From the NCBI GenBank assembly GCA_000827325.1, contig KN832883.1:270867-334866 (forward strand): a DNA stretch of 64,000 bases. Reading direction: 5' to 3'. Of this stretch, positions 35,651-46,603 are shown one piece after another. The translations under genes were made by a program, and so were the position numbers. The notes under the pieces are model-generated. The model searched no databases and had not been told where the DNA came from. It saw nothing but the letters and a program-made list of their open reading frames with translations. Every line of letters starts with the position of its first letter. Position 1 is the stretch's first letter. Source of the DNA: Oidiodendron maius Zn (Eukaryota > Ascomycota > Leotiomycetes > Myxotrichaceae).

Positions 35651-37282
35651 TTATCCTAGCTTTGAGTCCTGCTCCAAGATCTCATTTAATTCTTTCCTCT
35701 GGATGCAATTCTCTAGTTTAAAGCTAGCGGCCAAAGCTTCCAGCTCGTCAAATGTCTTCTCTTTAAAAAGCTCTGCCATCTCGAAACCTAAATACTCACT
35801 CAGGAGCATCTCACGTAAGACTCGTTCCGCATGTCTCTTAAGCTCCCACAGTGGGCTTGGGAATCGTTTATTCTGCAAGTGCTTTGGAACTACCTCGTCG
35901 AGATGAGCAAACAATGGATCGTATATGTGCTTAACATCTTTGTTGTCTCGCCCCCAAAAATCGACCCCGAGAGAGGCCTTTTTTGCAAGGAATGGCGCGA
36001 GGAGTTTCATATATGGGGTTTCCGGTGACACGTATACCATGCCTTGCATCCCTATGTCTTTATAGGTCCAGATACTCCATGAAATATCGGTCTCACGGTA
36101 TACTTCGAGTTGCTTTTGTAGAAGGTTGTACCGACATTGATTTGTCATAGCGTAATCAGTCTCAGATGTCGAGGCATAAACAGGACCAAATTCACCATTC
36201 CAGATTGGCACTCCATGATCACGCATAAATTTGACCTTGCGCTCGAAGGACCGCTTGAGATGTGCATTCTGAGCGGCACTTCCATCATACTGTCGCCCTG
36301 ATGGGAATCCCATTGTGCTATAGTCGTGCATAGCATAAACCGTGTTGGGGAGTATTTCCTTAAAGTGTTCAAAGTCCATAGCATACATATTGCCATCAAG
36401 AAAAAGGATGTGGTTTGGGTCGACAGATCGAATAGCCTGCTCAACGCGCTTATAAAAGGCTTGAAGGTTTGTGTGGTCAGGATCAGATGGCTCATTGAGC
36501 GGGTTGTAACCCGCAACCTGTAAGCATTGTAAGCTTCATATTACCCCTAACAAGAGGTTGAAAGATTCTTACGTATACATTGCCTCTGTACCGTCTCGCA
36601 ATCTCAATCCACAGGTTGATCATTCTGTCCTGAAATTCCTTGAACTGCCAGAACATTGCTTTGTGAACACCAGAGTCCGAATGCCAGTCCTGATTTTGAC
36701 CCCCAGGAACTGCGTGCAAGTCTAGAACTGTATACAAGTTCTCAGCTGCACAACGATTCACAATGCGATCAAGCATACGAAAGCCCGACTCTTTGTAAAC
36801 ACCTGGATTTAAATCATCCTCGAAGTGTCGATAGTTAAACGGTATCCTTAGACAATTTAAACCTCTTGCAGCGAAGAATTTGGCGTCTGAATCTGTGAAG
36901 AAATAGTCGTGAAACTATTAAAATACCATCAGATGAAAATCCGAAAAAGAGCCATAAACTGATACTCACTTTATCGAAGAAGAAATCATACTTCTCTTGC
37001 CCTAGTGCCTCTAGCATAGCTGCTCGATGTTCATGCTCATGTCCTGGAAATCCAGTGATAAAATTCTCCATATTCAGGTGCCCACCTACGCCAGCCTACA
37101 ATTATTAGCCAAGACTTGCTCAGATCCAGGGTCTTTATTGACTATACGCCCTTGAGTACAACAGGATCATTACGTCCATCGACTATTTGTGTTCCATGAA
37201 CCCGAAGAATGGAGTCGATCTTCTTGCGCCCTGCGGATTTGAACGAGATACTTTCGGTGATTGGAATTTCGTGAGGAGCCAT
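35651..37282 (-). CDS. Glycoside hydrolase family 5 enzyme
   Basis: Four exons: 37282-37148, 37095-36970, 36914-36573 and 36517-35651; 1470 nt, 489 aa, phases closed. The fold markers are RGLNCLRIPFNY, TVLDLHAVPGGQNQDWHSD, the acid/base Glu210 in GYNPLNEP, and the nucleophile Glu310 in PIWNGEFGP. No signal peptide is present, so it is probably intracellular and may act on short beta-glucosides or glycolipid-type substrates; subfamily cannot be fixed by eye. The start at 37282 was chosen over an upstream ATG at 37402 because MAPHE...FKSAGRKKIDSILRVHG begins the conserved part. A 17-bp CGG motif lies about 360 bp upstream. Confidence 0.92.
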
Positions 37283-38988
37283 GTGAACAAACAGGTTTTG
37301 TGACGAAACAGGAATGCCGGGGAACAAGACCAGAATACTGCAATTTGTGTTTTGTGTTTTGCTAATTTCTATGATTAGTGGTGGCTGGAAGCGGCTATAC
37401 ATATGGACAGGCGTTAGTGATGGTCATCAGGCGCTATTTACAGTCGTGCCAGCGCCGAATTTAGCCCGCTCTATGAAGGGAGAGGTACCCGAGATCTCAT
37501 GTCTCTCGATTCCTAGCTTACTTCTCTCTGTGCGTTTCCTCTTTTACCAGGGGGGTAAATAATCTATGGCATATTCTCCAGTCCTATTGCAGAACTGAAT
37601 TCCAGACTAATGCGGTCGCGCATGTGTAATATCGCGGAGATCGGGGAGATCGGGGAGGTCGGGGAAATGAAAGGCGAAACTAATTGGCCGACATCCACAC
37701 CATGGAAAATCCTATAATCATCGGCTCGCTTCGAATGCCTCCAGCATGATACGGGCTGTGCTCATAACTGAGATTGTATTTAACACGCATATCCTTTAAA
37801 GACAAGGAGAACGTCTAACATGGGCAACAAAAAACACCCTCTCTCCGAGCTCCGCTCAGCAAGGAGTCTCGTGCGAGGAAACCTTGGGGTCCGTTCCTTA
37901 GCTTGTTGGCATCGAGGATGGAAGTTCCATAATGTATATAACAAACTCATGAACAAGGTACTTTAGCTGTGATCCTTGCTGTGCGTAGAGAAGACGTACA
38001 ACAACTTCTTTATTTTGTAAGTGTTTTCACAATAATGTCGACAGAAAGTGGGCGCAAGGGCATAAACTACTAGAAGACTGGCTCGTTCTCATTTATGGAC
38101 TCAGAAGACCACCTGATTCAGCAAGATAAACCCCGCTGAACAGGTATGCGCTTCCTAGAGAATCTCTGGCGTAGATCAACAACTGGTCTCGGCCCTAAAA
38201 CCTACATTGCTAGGGCAGGCAGCCCAGTCGTAACAGGCGAAAACAAGATTACACAGATTGAAGCTAAAACAACTAAGAATGTTAATATCTTTAAAATTTA
38301 ACATTTTTATGTATAATATATACTTATAGTAAAAAGTAAGTAACTTCTACTCTATATAGTTCTACTATTTAGTTAAATTTAGTAATAGGAAGAATAGAAA
38401 TTTTATCATTTAAGAATGTTCCTACCTTTACTTTAAACCCATGATATTATAAAGTAATAAATTGCCTCCAATCTTATAGTAAATACGTATTGCAAGTCTA
38501 ATACTATAGAAATACTAATTTATTTATTCTAACAAACGTAAGTTAAAACAAAGCTATAGATAACTTATATATTCTACTTTAGGAAAACTATTAAATAGAA
38601 GAAAAACCCTAAGTCTAATATATATAGGAATACTAAAGTAATCAATAGCAGAAGTAGCTGCTAATATTATCATTAAACCCATAAGCGCCAGTAAACGCTA
38701 CATCGTAAGGACCGTAAATAGTTAAAGTCCTAAAAAACGGATAAGCATGATATATATCATAAATCGTAGGAGGAAATACGAACCCTTGGTCATTGCTACA
38801 GTTAACATCGCTTGAAGCCACTTGTTAGCCGAAAATCATGAATATGAGGACAGGACGACGAACTTATAGAAGACGCAGGTGTAAGAATAATCGAGCTTGA
38901 TTGACGAGATCGAATCGTCCCAGCCGTTGTACAAATTATCTGCAATAATAATTAGTTTTGCCTTCTTCCCTCTGCTTCTTTGGAGATA
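37283..38988. other. Intergenic, AT-rich in part
   Basis: No gene recognised. It holds the GH5 promoter with the CGG motif; 38270-38700 is strongly AT-rich and stop-laden, as expected of RIP-mutated remains, but I cannot identify a source. Confidence 0.5.
37641..37657. promoter_or_regulatory. 17-bp CGG-repeat motif, promoter copy 2
   Basis: TCGGGGAGATCGGGGAG, identical to 33023-33039 on the opposite strand, followed by a third TCGGGGA at 37659-37665 and preceded by CGCGGAGA. It lies upstream of the GH5 gene. Confidence 0.5.
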
Positions 38989-39357
38989 CTAACAACAATT
39001 ACCCGCTAGAAAGAACATGCAAGTTAGCGCTGCTGTTAAAACTGGAGCTTGAAAGTGAATCATACTATTGGTTCCTAGCTCCTGGCAAAATCCAAGGTAA
39101 TCTTCATCCATGCAAACATTGACATAGAGGAAGTCGCGCTTCTCGAGATCTCGCTTTTCGGTATGTTTTTTGTCATTGGCACTCTTGTCATTAAGTCTGT
39201 GGAGATGGTTGCCAGGAAGGTTCGGGGCGGGTGTATCGCAGAGGATGTTAGCTGGAAGGGCCGAGTCAAAAATCGTGGACGGGCTTGGAAGAGCGACGCA
39301 TGAAGCGAGATGAGTGAAGGTGCTAATTGCAAAGGTAGCTTCGAGGGAGAACTTCAT
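38989..39357 (-). CDS. Small secreted pre-pro-protein with Kex2 sites
   Basis: Start at ATG 39357 (an in-frame ATG at 39387 would precede the leader). The leader is about residues 1-20 (MKFSLEATFAISTFTHLASC). A Pro-rich pro-region ends in two Lys-Arg sites at residues 68-69 and 73-74 (EKRDLEKRDF), so Kex2-type cleavage would release a short peptide starting DFLYVNVC. The read-through form is 122 aa. A probable 60-nt intron at 39006-39065 (donor GTATGA, branch GCTAAC, acceptor TTCTAG) is in phase; splicing gives a 102-aa form ending TGNCC and removes a hydrophobic stretch. Small, cysteine-containing and processed: effector-like or pheromone-like. Family unknown. Confidence 0.6.
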   Translation of the reverse strand: MKFSLEATFAISTFTHLASCVALPSPSTIFDSALPANILCDTPAPNLPGNHLHRLNDKSANDKKHTEKRDLEKRDFLYVNVCMDEDYLGFCQELGTNSMIHFQAPVLTAALTCMFFLAGNCC

Positions 39358-39387
39358 TTTGAGTAGGCTAGGGATGGGACGCTTCAA

Positions 39388-41119
39388 TTTATTTATGATT
39401 CTTTGTCGATACCGAAGTTTCTAGTTGTGCGGATATTAAAAAGAAACCAGGGAAATAGAGGACCTTATATACCTTTTTCTAAACCACTCTCATGATATAG
39501 ATCCTGAGGCAGCTTGTGTTATAGGCATATAAATCCGCTTATATAGACAGAAGCTGGTGATTTGCATGCTTACAATACTGCACGACTGCAGTAATTGTGG
39601 CGATATCTCAAAGACCCTGCTGATATGATCTACTTTGTTCATTGGCACAATTCAATTCAAGGCTGAAGGAACATAACTATAGCGGTGTAGATTACTGGTT
39701 CATCATCTTTGTGGCTTGTTTGATCATTGTCAAGAGAGTCTCGAGCTTTGACATACCTATACATAGCTGGTATGCCGTCCCAACTGATTGGCTGAAGTCC
39801 CGAGTTGTCTATTAACCAAAATATAAGCACACGGCCTGGAAACAAGTTTAAATTCGCACCATCTCGTAACTGCTAGACAGGTTGAAGGCGAGGCATGTTC
39901 GTATTTAGTATCAGAAGCTAGGAGCGTGTAAATCTGGCTAGGACAGATCAATTCGGATCCTCAGCTAGTAACTTTTATACTAACTGAACCCTAACATTGA
40001 TATGAATATTTTCCCGATCTAGGAAGATTTGGAGCTTTCTAGATTGCTTATGTGAGAGTGAAGTATGTCGTGTTTCGGCTGCTCCGACTTCGAGAATCTA
40101 GATGTAAGATGTAAGCAATAAAGGTTATCTTTAATCGGCCCATCTCGTATAAGTCACGTGAGTTTTATTTGGCACCGCGCCAATCATCAGTGATCAAGCT
40201 TTGCCAAGCTAACCACCAACAGGGGGACTGAATACACTATAACCCGCCTAATGCAATGCAGGAAACTGTGTGGGCGTTCTGACAGCGGAAGGAAATTGCA
40301 GCATGAGAAAAGGACATCGAACCGCAAGAAGCACGATACGTACTAAAGACTCGAGTTTGATGAAAGGTATTTGGAGAAACTGGTTAAGAGGAGTGATGAT
40401 ACAAGACAGCCGTACCTGCAGATGCGGTGCGCTCACATGGTGGATGTCCCTACCTTGCTTTCGCAGACGCATGTCGATTACTAGGTAATCCGACCTCGTT
40501 TCCGGCCGTCAACTTTTAGACGCCATTGATCCCTCGCCGCTACAGGGGCATGGTGTTCGAGTTCGGTGAACTATCAGCTCACATCCTCATTGCTTGGGAT
40601 TTTCACCCACCTTGGCAGCTGATCAGGGCTGGGAGGCGGTACCGTGTCGGATTGTGGCTTTAGCCATGGGCCTGGACGCACAATTTTTCGCTGCACTAAT
40701 TCCCGAGGCCACCTATTGAACTGGATCAGCCATACTGTGTCCATGGTATGGCTGGTGAATCAGGGTCTTTGGAGCCTTGTCGAGCAATCCCGTTGGAGAA
40801 ATGCTTTGTGGTTGGCGTACAAAAGTACGCTCTGGTCCTTTCGGCCGTGAGGCTGATGCGCCTCTAAAGTGAAATTATAATCTATAATAGAAGTGACATG
40901 TTAGGAAAAGGAGGAGTGTATACGACTAAATGGGGCAGGTGGTAGTATGAGCATGCCGTGGAACGCATAGACCGAGGCTAAGGGCAACCTCCTAAAACTT
41001 TATCTAGGGCGACTAGTCAAAGCATGTTGAATGGAATCAACCCGAATGCAATTTATTATAGAAGAGTAGGGTGATCCTTAGCGAGGGGTTACAGACTGTT
41101 TCGAAATATGTCATTTTGC
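39388..41119. other. Intergenic, no gene seen
   Basis: About 1.7 kb with only short unsupported frames. Its right part may contain further unreadable upstream remains of the GH51 relic. Confidence 0.5.
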
Positions 41120-41500
41120 AGAGGTCAAAATCGCACGGTTTATAAGTGTCAGACGCGAGAAGAGGGGAGGGACAGGAGACAGAGCGACCTGGGGCGATGT
41201 AAATACGGATGGTTTAGCAGTTCTCGAAGGATGCAGTGGGGTTTAGACATGAATCTGACCACGATTCTTGGTGATTGGGCTGGTCTCTATCTTGACGGCC
41301 AGACTATTTCTCAGGCGAACTTACAACCATACGTTGACAGCGGTATGGACAACTTGGAATTCCTTCTAGTAAGTCTATAAATTATGTACCTTAATTAGGG
41401 TGGCTCATCTATCGTTTACGGCACGAAGCGAGCATCCCTTGTGTATCTAGAACCTTTTGCAACCAAGTACGTTGAGATAGGTAATGCCCTGGACTGCTAG
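41120..41500 (+). pseudogene. GH51 alpha-L-arabinofuranosidase relic
   Basis: Broken fragments in several frames follow the GH51 order: a GQN..T region; GDVNTDGLAVLEG (one base off); MNLTTILGDWAGLYLDG and LQPYVDSGMDNLEFLL; then, past a likely old intron, YGTKRASL; and EPFATKYVEIGN just before a stop at 41498-41500. In GH51 the acid/base Glu sits in the GNE motif; here the text is GNALD, so the residue is lost. This is an old, non-functional copy of a plant cell-wall arabinan-degrading enzyme. Only about a quarter of the gene is recognisable. Confidence 0.7.
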
Positions 41501-41786
41501 CACGGTGTGGGTACAAGATAGGCTAGAGAATTTGAGAGACTTGTAGTACATTAATCTGGCCATCATTTAAATAATAAGGTGCCGGGCAACATGAAAAGCT
41601 TTATGCTATGCAACTTTGAGCCTTGTTTCCTTGTGCTGGTCAATCCTCAATCCTTATATGAGACTTGCGATATTCTCACCGCCATCTTTGTGAAAGGCAT
41701 ATGAGGTAGATAGTATGTATAGGTATGTATTGATACAGCTGTGTGAAGTCAAAGACGTCGGCTGCCGTATTCACTTGGTGGCTGCG

Positions 41787-43403
41787 CTAAGAAGCCTCCA
41801 AGTGACGGTTACAGGCTCCCAATACGCCTGCTTGCATTTGTGATGAGGCATGGTCAAATATCTCTGCCCTGTACAAATAACTGTCTGAAGATGTCTGCAC
41901 TGGATCGAAATGCATCTGACTAGCTACTTCGATGAATGATTGGAAGGGTACATTATCTTGCAAGTGGCAATTTTGTAGGGATGCTGACTTATATTGCGAC
42001 CCTGTTAGGTGATGTGACATTTGTTGGAGCTGTACGGCTGATTTTTGCTCGGCAGAGGGCGAGTTTCGAAAACTGTATGCTGTAGCCTTGGCTGTCGAGT
42101 AGTCATAGCAAAGCTCTCCATGTGTGGGATCCGCTGTGTAAACGGGGGAGAATCTAGCGGGGTTGTGTGGAATCTCCTGTGAGTGTTGACGGAGAGTAGA
42201 ATGATGTATCTGGGGGTATAAATAATTTGTGCTCGAGGTGGTTAGTCTTGAATTATTATATTCTGGTATATGATATGTTGACTAGGTCCTAGGGCTTCGG
42301 GCATATTTACTCATACTACACATCTGCCTATTAGGCTGCCTACTGGTGCCTATAAGGTGACCAGGTGGGAGCCTATTTGGTGACTCAATTGAGTGTATAG
42401 TGTTGAGCATAAAAGGCTCTAGTTCTCCTGAATCTCTTCTTACTTTAGTTGTCTCTGCATCACTTAATATAACACTGAGTTTCACCTTGATTCCTGACTA
42501 CGACCTGTGCACCTCTATTGCCTCAGTTCAAGATGATATGAGTAAATTGCAGATGGGCGCTCGGACCGGGTCATCAGCGAGTTATTTTCCGGGACTTGCA
42601 AATTGATAATTGGATCGCCGTCGGAGAAATGGTGTCTGTGATCGAAAGCTTGTATGACAGCAAATTGCTCTATTTGTTGGCCGAAATTTGCGAAAGGATA
42701 TGCCAGGTGCAATTTATGACTTGCTGCCCAAGAAGGTTGTAAGCGGATCGCCGTGTTCATTGGCCAATACAGATGGCGTGACTGTTGTGGTATTGGATGG
42801 GACTCGCTGTTGGATTCCGAACTATCCATATTATCGATCTTTAAGGAATGAATGTCGTGCTGGTGAGAGCAACGTTTATGCTTCACCATGGCCATTTTAC
42901 GGCAGAAACTACATGATATTAGGGATAGTCAATTCCAAACAATGATGAATCAGACCTTCTTGGACATCCCTCATGACCACATATGTATGGCCTCTTCCCA
43001 GTGTGGACACGACGATGACGGGCGAGAGTCGATGACTATGAGAATGTAAGCTGCAAAGAAATTGTCTAGTAAGATGTACCATACATCAGAGAATCGTTTT
43101 TCGCAAGTTACATGCAAGCATTTGTATGGTCTATCGCCGGTATGAGTCCGAATGTGAGTAGCGAGAGCACTCTTTTGATTAAATCTCTTACAGCACCCGT
43201 AAGTGATACACGAGTATGGTCGCTCATTGGTGTGTATACGGTAATGTCTTTTGAGGTCGGACCTACGGTTAAAGCTCTACGGCGTCATATAAACAGACCA
43301 CCCTATCCGACAAAGATTGTCCTCATACCTTGTTGCAAGTTTCCCAACTACAGGGAAAGGACCTTGCATTCTGTTCACTTTCCACTTGTCCTACGATATC
43401 CAT
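41787..43403 (-). CDS. C2H2 zinc-finger transcription factor, four fingers
   Basis: Fingers are spread over exons 43403-43329, 43276-43085, 43035-42956 and from 42908. The text is [10 protein letters not shown] + [54 protein letters not shown] + [11 protein letters not shown]; and [11 protein letters not shown] + [15 protein letters not shown]. Splices of 47-52 nt join in phase. The fourth exon's frame ends at 42515, while a long compatible frame opens after an acceptor-like TAG at 42282 and runs to 41787 (164 aa); the donor linking them is not clear. The coding frame also remains open upstream of ATG 43403 to 43583, so the true start may lie further up. DNA-binding regulator; target unknown. 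Confidence 0.75.
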
Positions 43404-46400
43404 TCTGCAATTGCTTCTTTGCTCTATGTACAAATTAATTAGTTCTGATTGCTGCCTGTCAAACTGGTAGAGGCCCTGTGAAAAAGGTGCGTTGAGTGGA
43501 GTTGAGGCGGCTATATTCGATTCTATAACGAAGGGCCAAGTCTTTACTAGTTTCAAGCGAGTGCTTTTAATATAATGGATCAAAAATTGGAGGAAATGGG
43601 GAAGAAATTGTTGAAGAGGCCTTTCTGTTTTGGCAGTGATGACCTGTATGGTATCGGAAGCTGGATCAATGTAGAAGATATATAAGGAATAATGTTAATA
43701 CAGTCAAGCCTCATTTTATCCAAAGTTGGTATTGCGTGTGTATATGACTTTGTGATGTCGGGATCCTGAATACAGCATTTGTTTCAACTGGGTGGGGCTA
43801 GTGAGAACAATATGTGAAGGTAAGGTGAAGACACCGCAAAATTGGATGTCTTAAGAGTGGAGAATCGTGGCTCAAGTCCATGCACGTGAAGAATCATAGT
43901 CTATGAGACATATGCTGCTCATATTCCTAGGTAATGTTGGGCTCTTGTTTCACTGCTCTTTATGAGAGGACAGGCATTTCTTTGCCGTTGGTTGTTGGGC
44001 TACTTGGCAACGGCGGTGTGAATTCAATTTACCCGGCAGCTGTGCTATCATCGCTGCACGGCCCCTCCCCTCCCAGAACCCTATTGCCGGGTTAACGCCT
44101 GTCCCTGACATTACTGACACTGATATGTTTGACAGAGCCCAACCCACTAGGTTGTCTTCTAACAGTTTACTCGGCCTAGCCAGAACAGCCCCACACTCCA
44201 AAGCCAGACCGTCTCGTCGCCTGACCGTTGTATGTCTGAGCTCCTGGCACACGCAGCTTACCAAGTGGGGAGAGAGCTACGTAAAAGAGGGCGCTTGAAT
44301 TCGTTGAGTAGCTCTTCGATCCTCTTCTATCTTCGATTCAGTTGTGTCCATGCTTTGACACACTGTTCGAGTCGTATTTATATGACGCTTGGGGAAGGCT
44401 AAGGGCCGGACACATATAACAGAGTATTCAGAGAGACAATGAACTATAAAACTTACCCGATTTTGCTAGCAGCCAAAACAAATGTGACAAGATTCCAAAT
44501 GAGACCAGACGTAGCGTAACTAGGGGACACTGAGTAAGATCGTGAAACAATCAAAGAGGCTTGCTTGACCGTCTTGGATGTACGAGCACGAGGATAGTGT
44601 CTCGGTGATACGCTAGTTCCACACAAACCCGCTGGGATAGAATCGCCCGTTGTGTCGATTGCACAACTTGCCGATTTATCCCGAGTTCGATTTGTTGATA
44701 TCAGGACCTGGCATATCTCGAAAACCTACAGACACAGCTCTCTTCAAATCGAGCCTTTTCATCTATTTATTGCTTCTCCAAATATACTTTGTCATAATTT
44801 GGTATAGTCTTTTAATGAAATTCAGGGGGTGCGCATTGTTGGACAGAGCCACTCCTACATGCCTCTCGCCCCTCTTTGTGGAGTCACTCTTCCCAAATAC
44901 TGGCGCTTGTTCGCGATCCTTCTTCCAGCTCCCTTCATCATGCTTCCCCGAGAAATCAGCCAGGCGGAATACAGTCTAGTCTGGGCCAATGGTCTCCTCT
45001 TCAAACATCGCTACAGCAACAAAACCAAACTATGCCGCGATAAAGGTGCCGCTATCAATTATCGCAGGCTCTGAAGATATGACTGCACCAATATCTAGAT
45101 GCGACATGAATTTACAGAAGTATTCAATAGAAGCAGACGAAAGAAGATGGAGATTCTAGACGGCATTGGCCACTAGCACTGTATTGAAGCCGGAGACGTC
45201 GTGGCAAGACATACTAAGAATTTGTCATTAGTATAAAGGTTTGTGAAAGCTAAAGGGACAGCGTCGTGAAAATATGTGCTTTGACGGCTCTTTAATATGC
45301 GACCTAAAGCACTTCTACATATCATTGGGCGAATTTTGGGGGGGGGGGGGGCTAACAATGTGGATAGTCACTGCAGAGCACTCACATCTAAGTATATCCC
45401 ACTTATCGGCAAATCTCTTTCCAGCGATTCCGTTAAGGCGGACTTAATTAATCTTCCTCATCACAATCCTTGAATTATGGTTTCGGAGGGGCACATATCC
45501 GTTTTGGAAACCCGAGACTGATCCGCGGAGATATCATCGTCATGAGGACAAATAAGAGATGATGATCAGAGATTAAGACAATATGTGGGGTGAGTATCTT
45601 CAGCGGACTGTATGATGAAATAAATTATCGTGTTAATAGGCTCTGTATGCAATCACCCTATTCGCTTTTCGTGGACATCTAGGCCGAACAGACCGGTTTG
45701 TTTTGTTTGTGGGTGGAGGGGAAAGAAGGTGGGGGGCGTTCGCTTGGAGGTCGATTACTGTTGTTCTACAGCTTCTGCGTTGAACCATGCACGAATCATC
45801 TGCCGGCCGATCTAGTGCGCGATTAGGAGTATGAGCATCTCCGGTCGGATCCTGAGATTGTTTCTGGTTTGGTAATTTTAATAGGAGAGCAAAGTACACT
45901 AAATCGTATTTGGCATAGAATGCGCTTTGTTACTGATCACAAGCCAACGTTTTGATGGTATCGACATGTGCTCGTGCAAAAGCGCGCGATCATAGCGCTA
46001 CCCTAGGAGATAGTCGGCTAGATTTAAACCAAGATCGGAGCTACTGATTCGTTGATGCGGGGGAGGAGACAGCCTACGGGTGGAAATGGTCATAGCGCGC
46101 ACAGCTACGTAGTACCTGTGCCTTATTCATTCACATTCCAGCCGCTGTAGCTCCACGAGCTCCGGCCTGGGCCAATGCCCCAGCACAATGGTCGAAAGCC
46201 TCAGAGTGACACCATGCCGTAGCAGAACCCGTCGCTCCTGGCTGCTCCTACGCTGTCTTCCTCTCTTCGCGTTTTGGAAACACCACAAAACTCATATCAT
46301 ACCTTGGGTTAGGGTCGGAGAGTGGAAGGTCTAATATCATTCCCCAGTTGGTAAAGAGCGACAGTTCCTGTTGAGAGATGCATGCTCTACCTTCCACCAG

Positions 46401-46603
46401 ACTATTACTAGAGGTCCGGCTGTCAACTATCTAGTTTACATAGGCATCTCTTTTCTCTAAGTTCGATCGATATACTACGCTTGTCGTATTACAAAGTCGA
46501 CTCTAGACCCATCTGTCACTTTGTTCCAGTATTTTATTTGGCAATTTCATCATCTTCTCTTTGCGTACACGGAGCAAGCTACCGTTACAGCCATTGCACA
46601 ACG
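43404..46603. other. Long intergenic stretch, no gene seen
   Basis: About 3.2 kb without a supported gene. It includes a run of 14 G at 45338-45351. Open frames here (for example 43950-44264, 44650-44979 and 45633-45899) show no family motif and overlap one another in opposite directions. Confidence 0.5.

Noticed and set aside
40248-40850. Several 60-75-codon frames on both strands
   Set aside because: Mutually overlapping and without recognisable motifs; likely chance.
43950-44264. 104-codon minus-strand frame
   Set aside because: No motif, composition like surrounding non-coding DNA, no splice partners.
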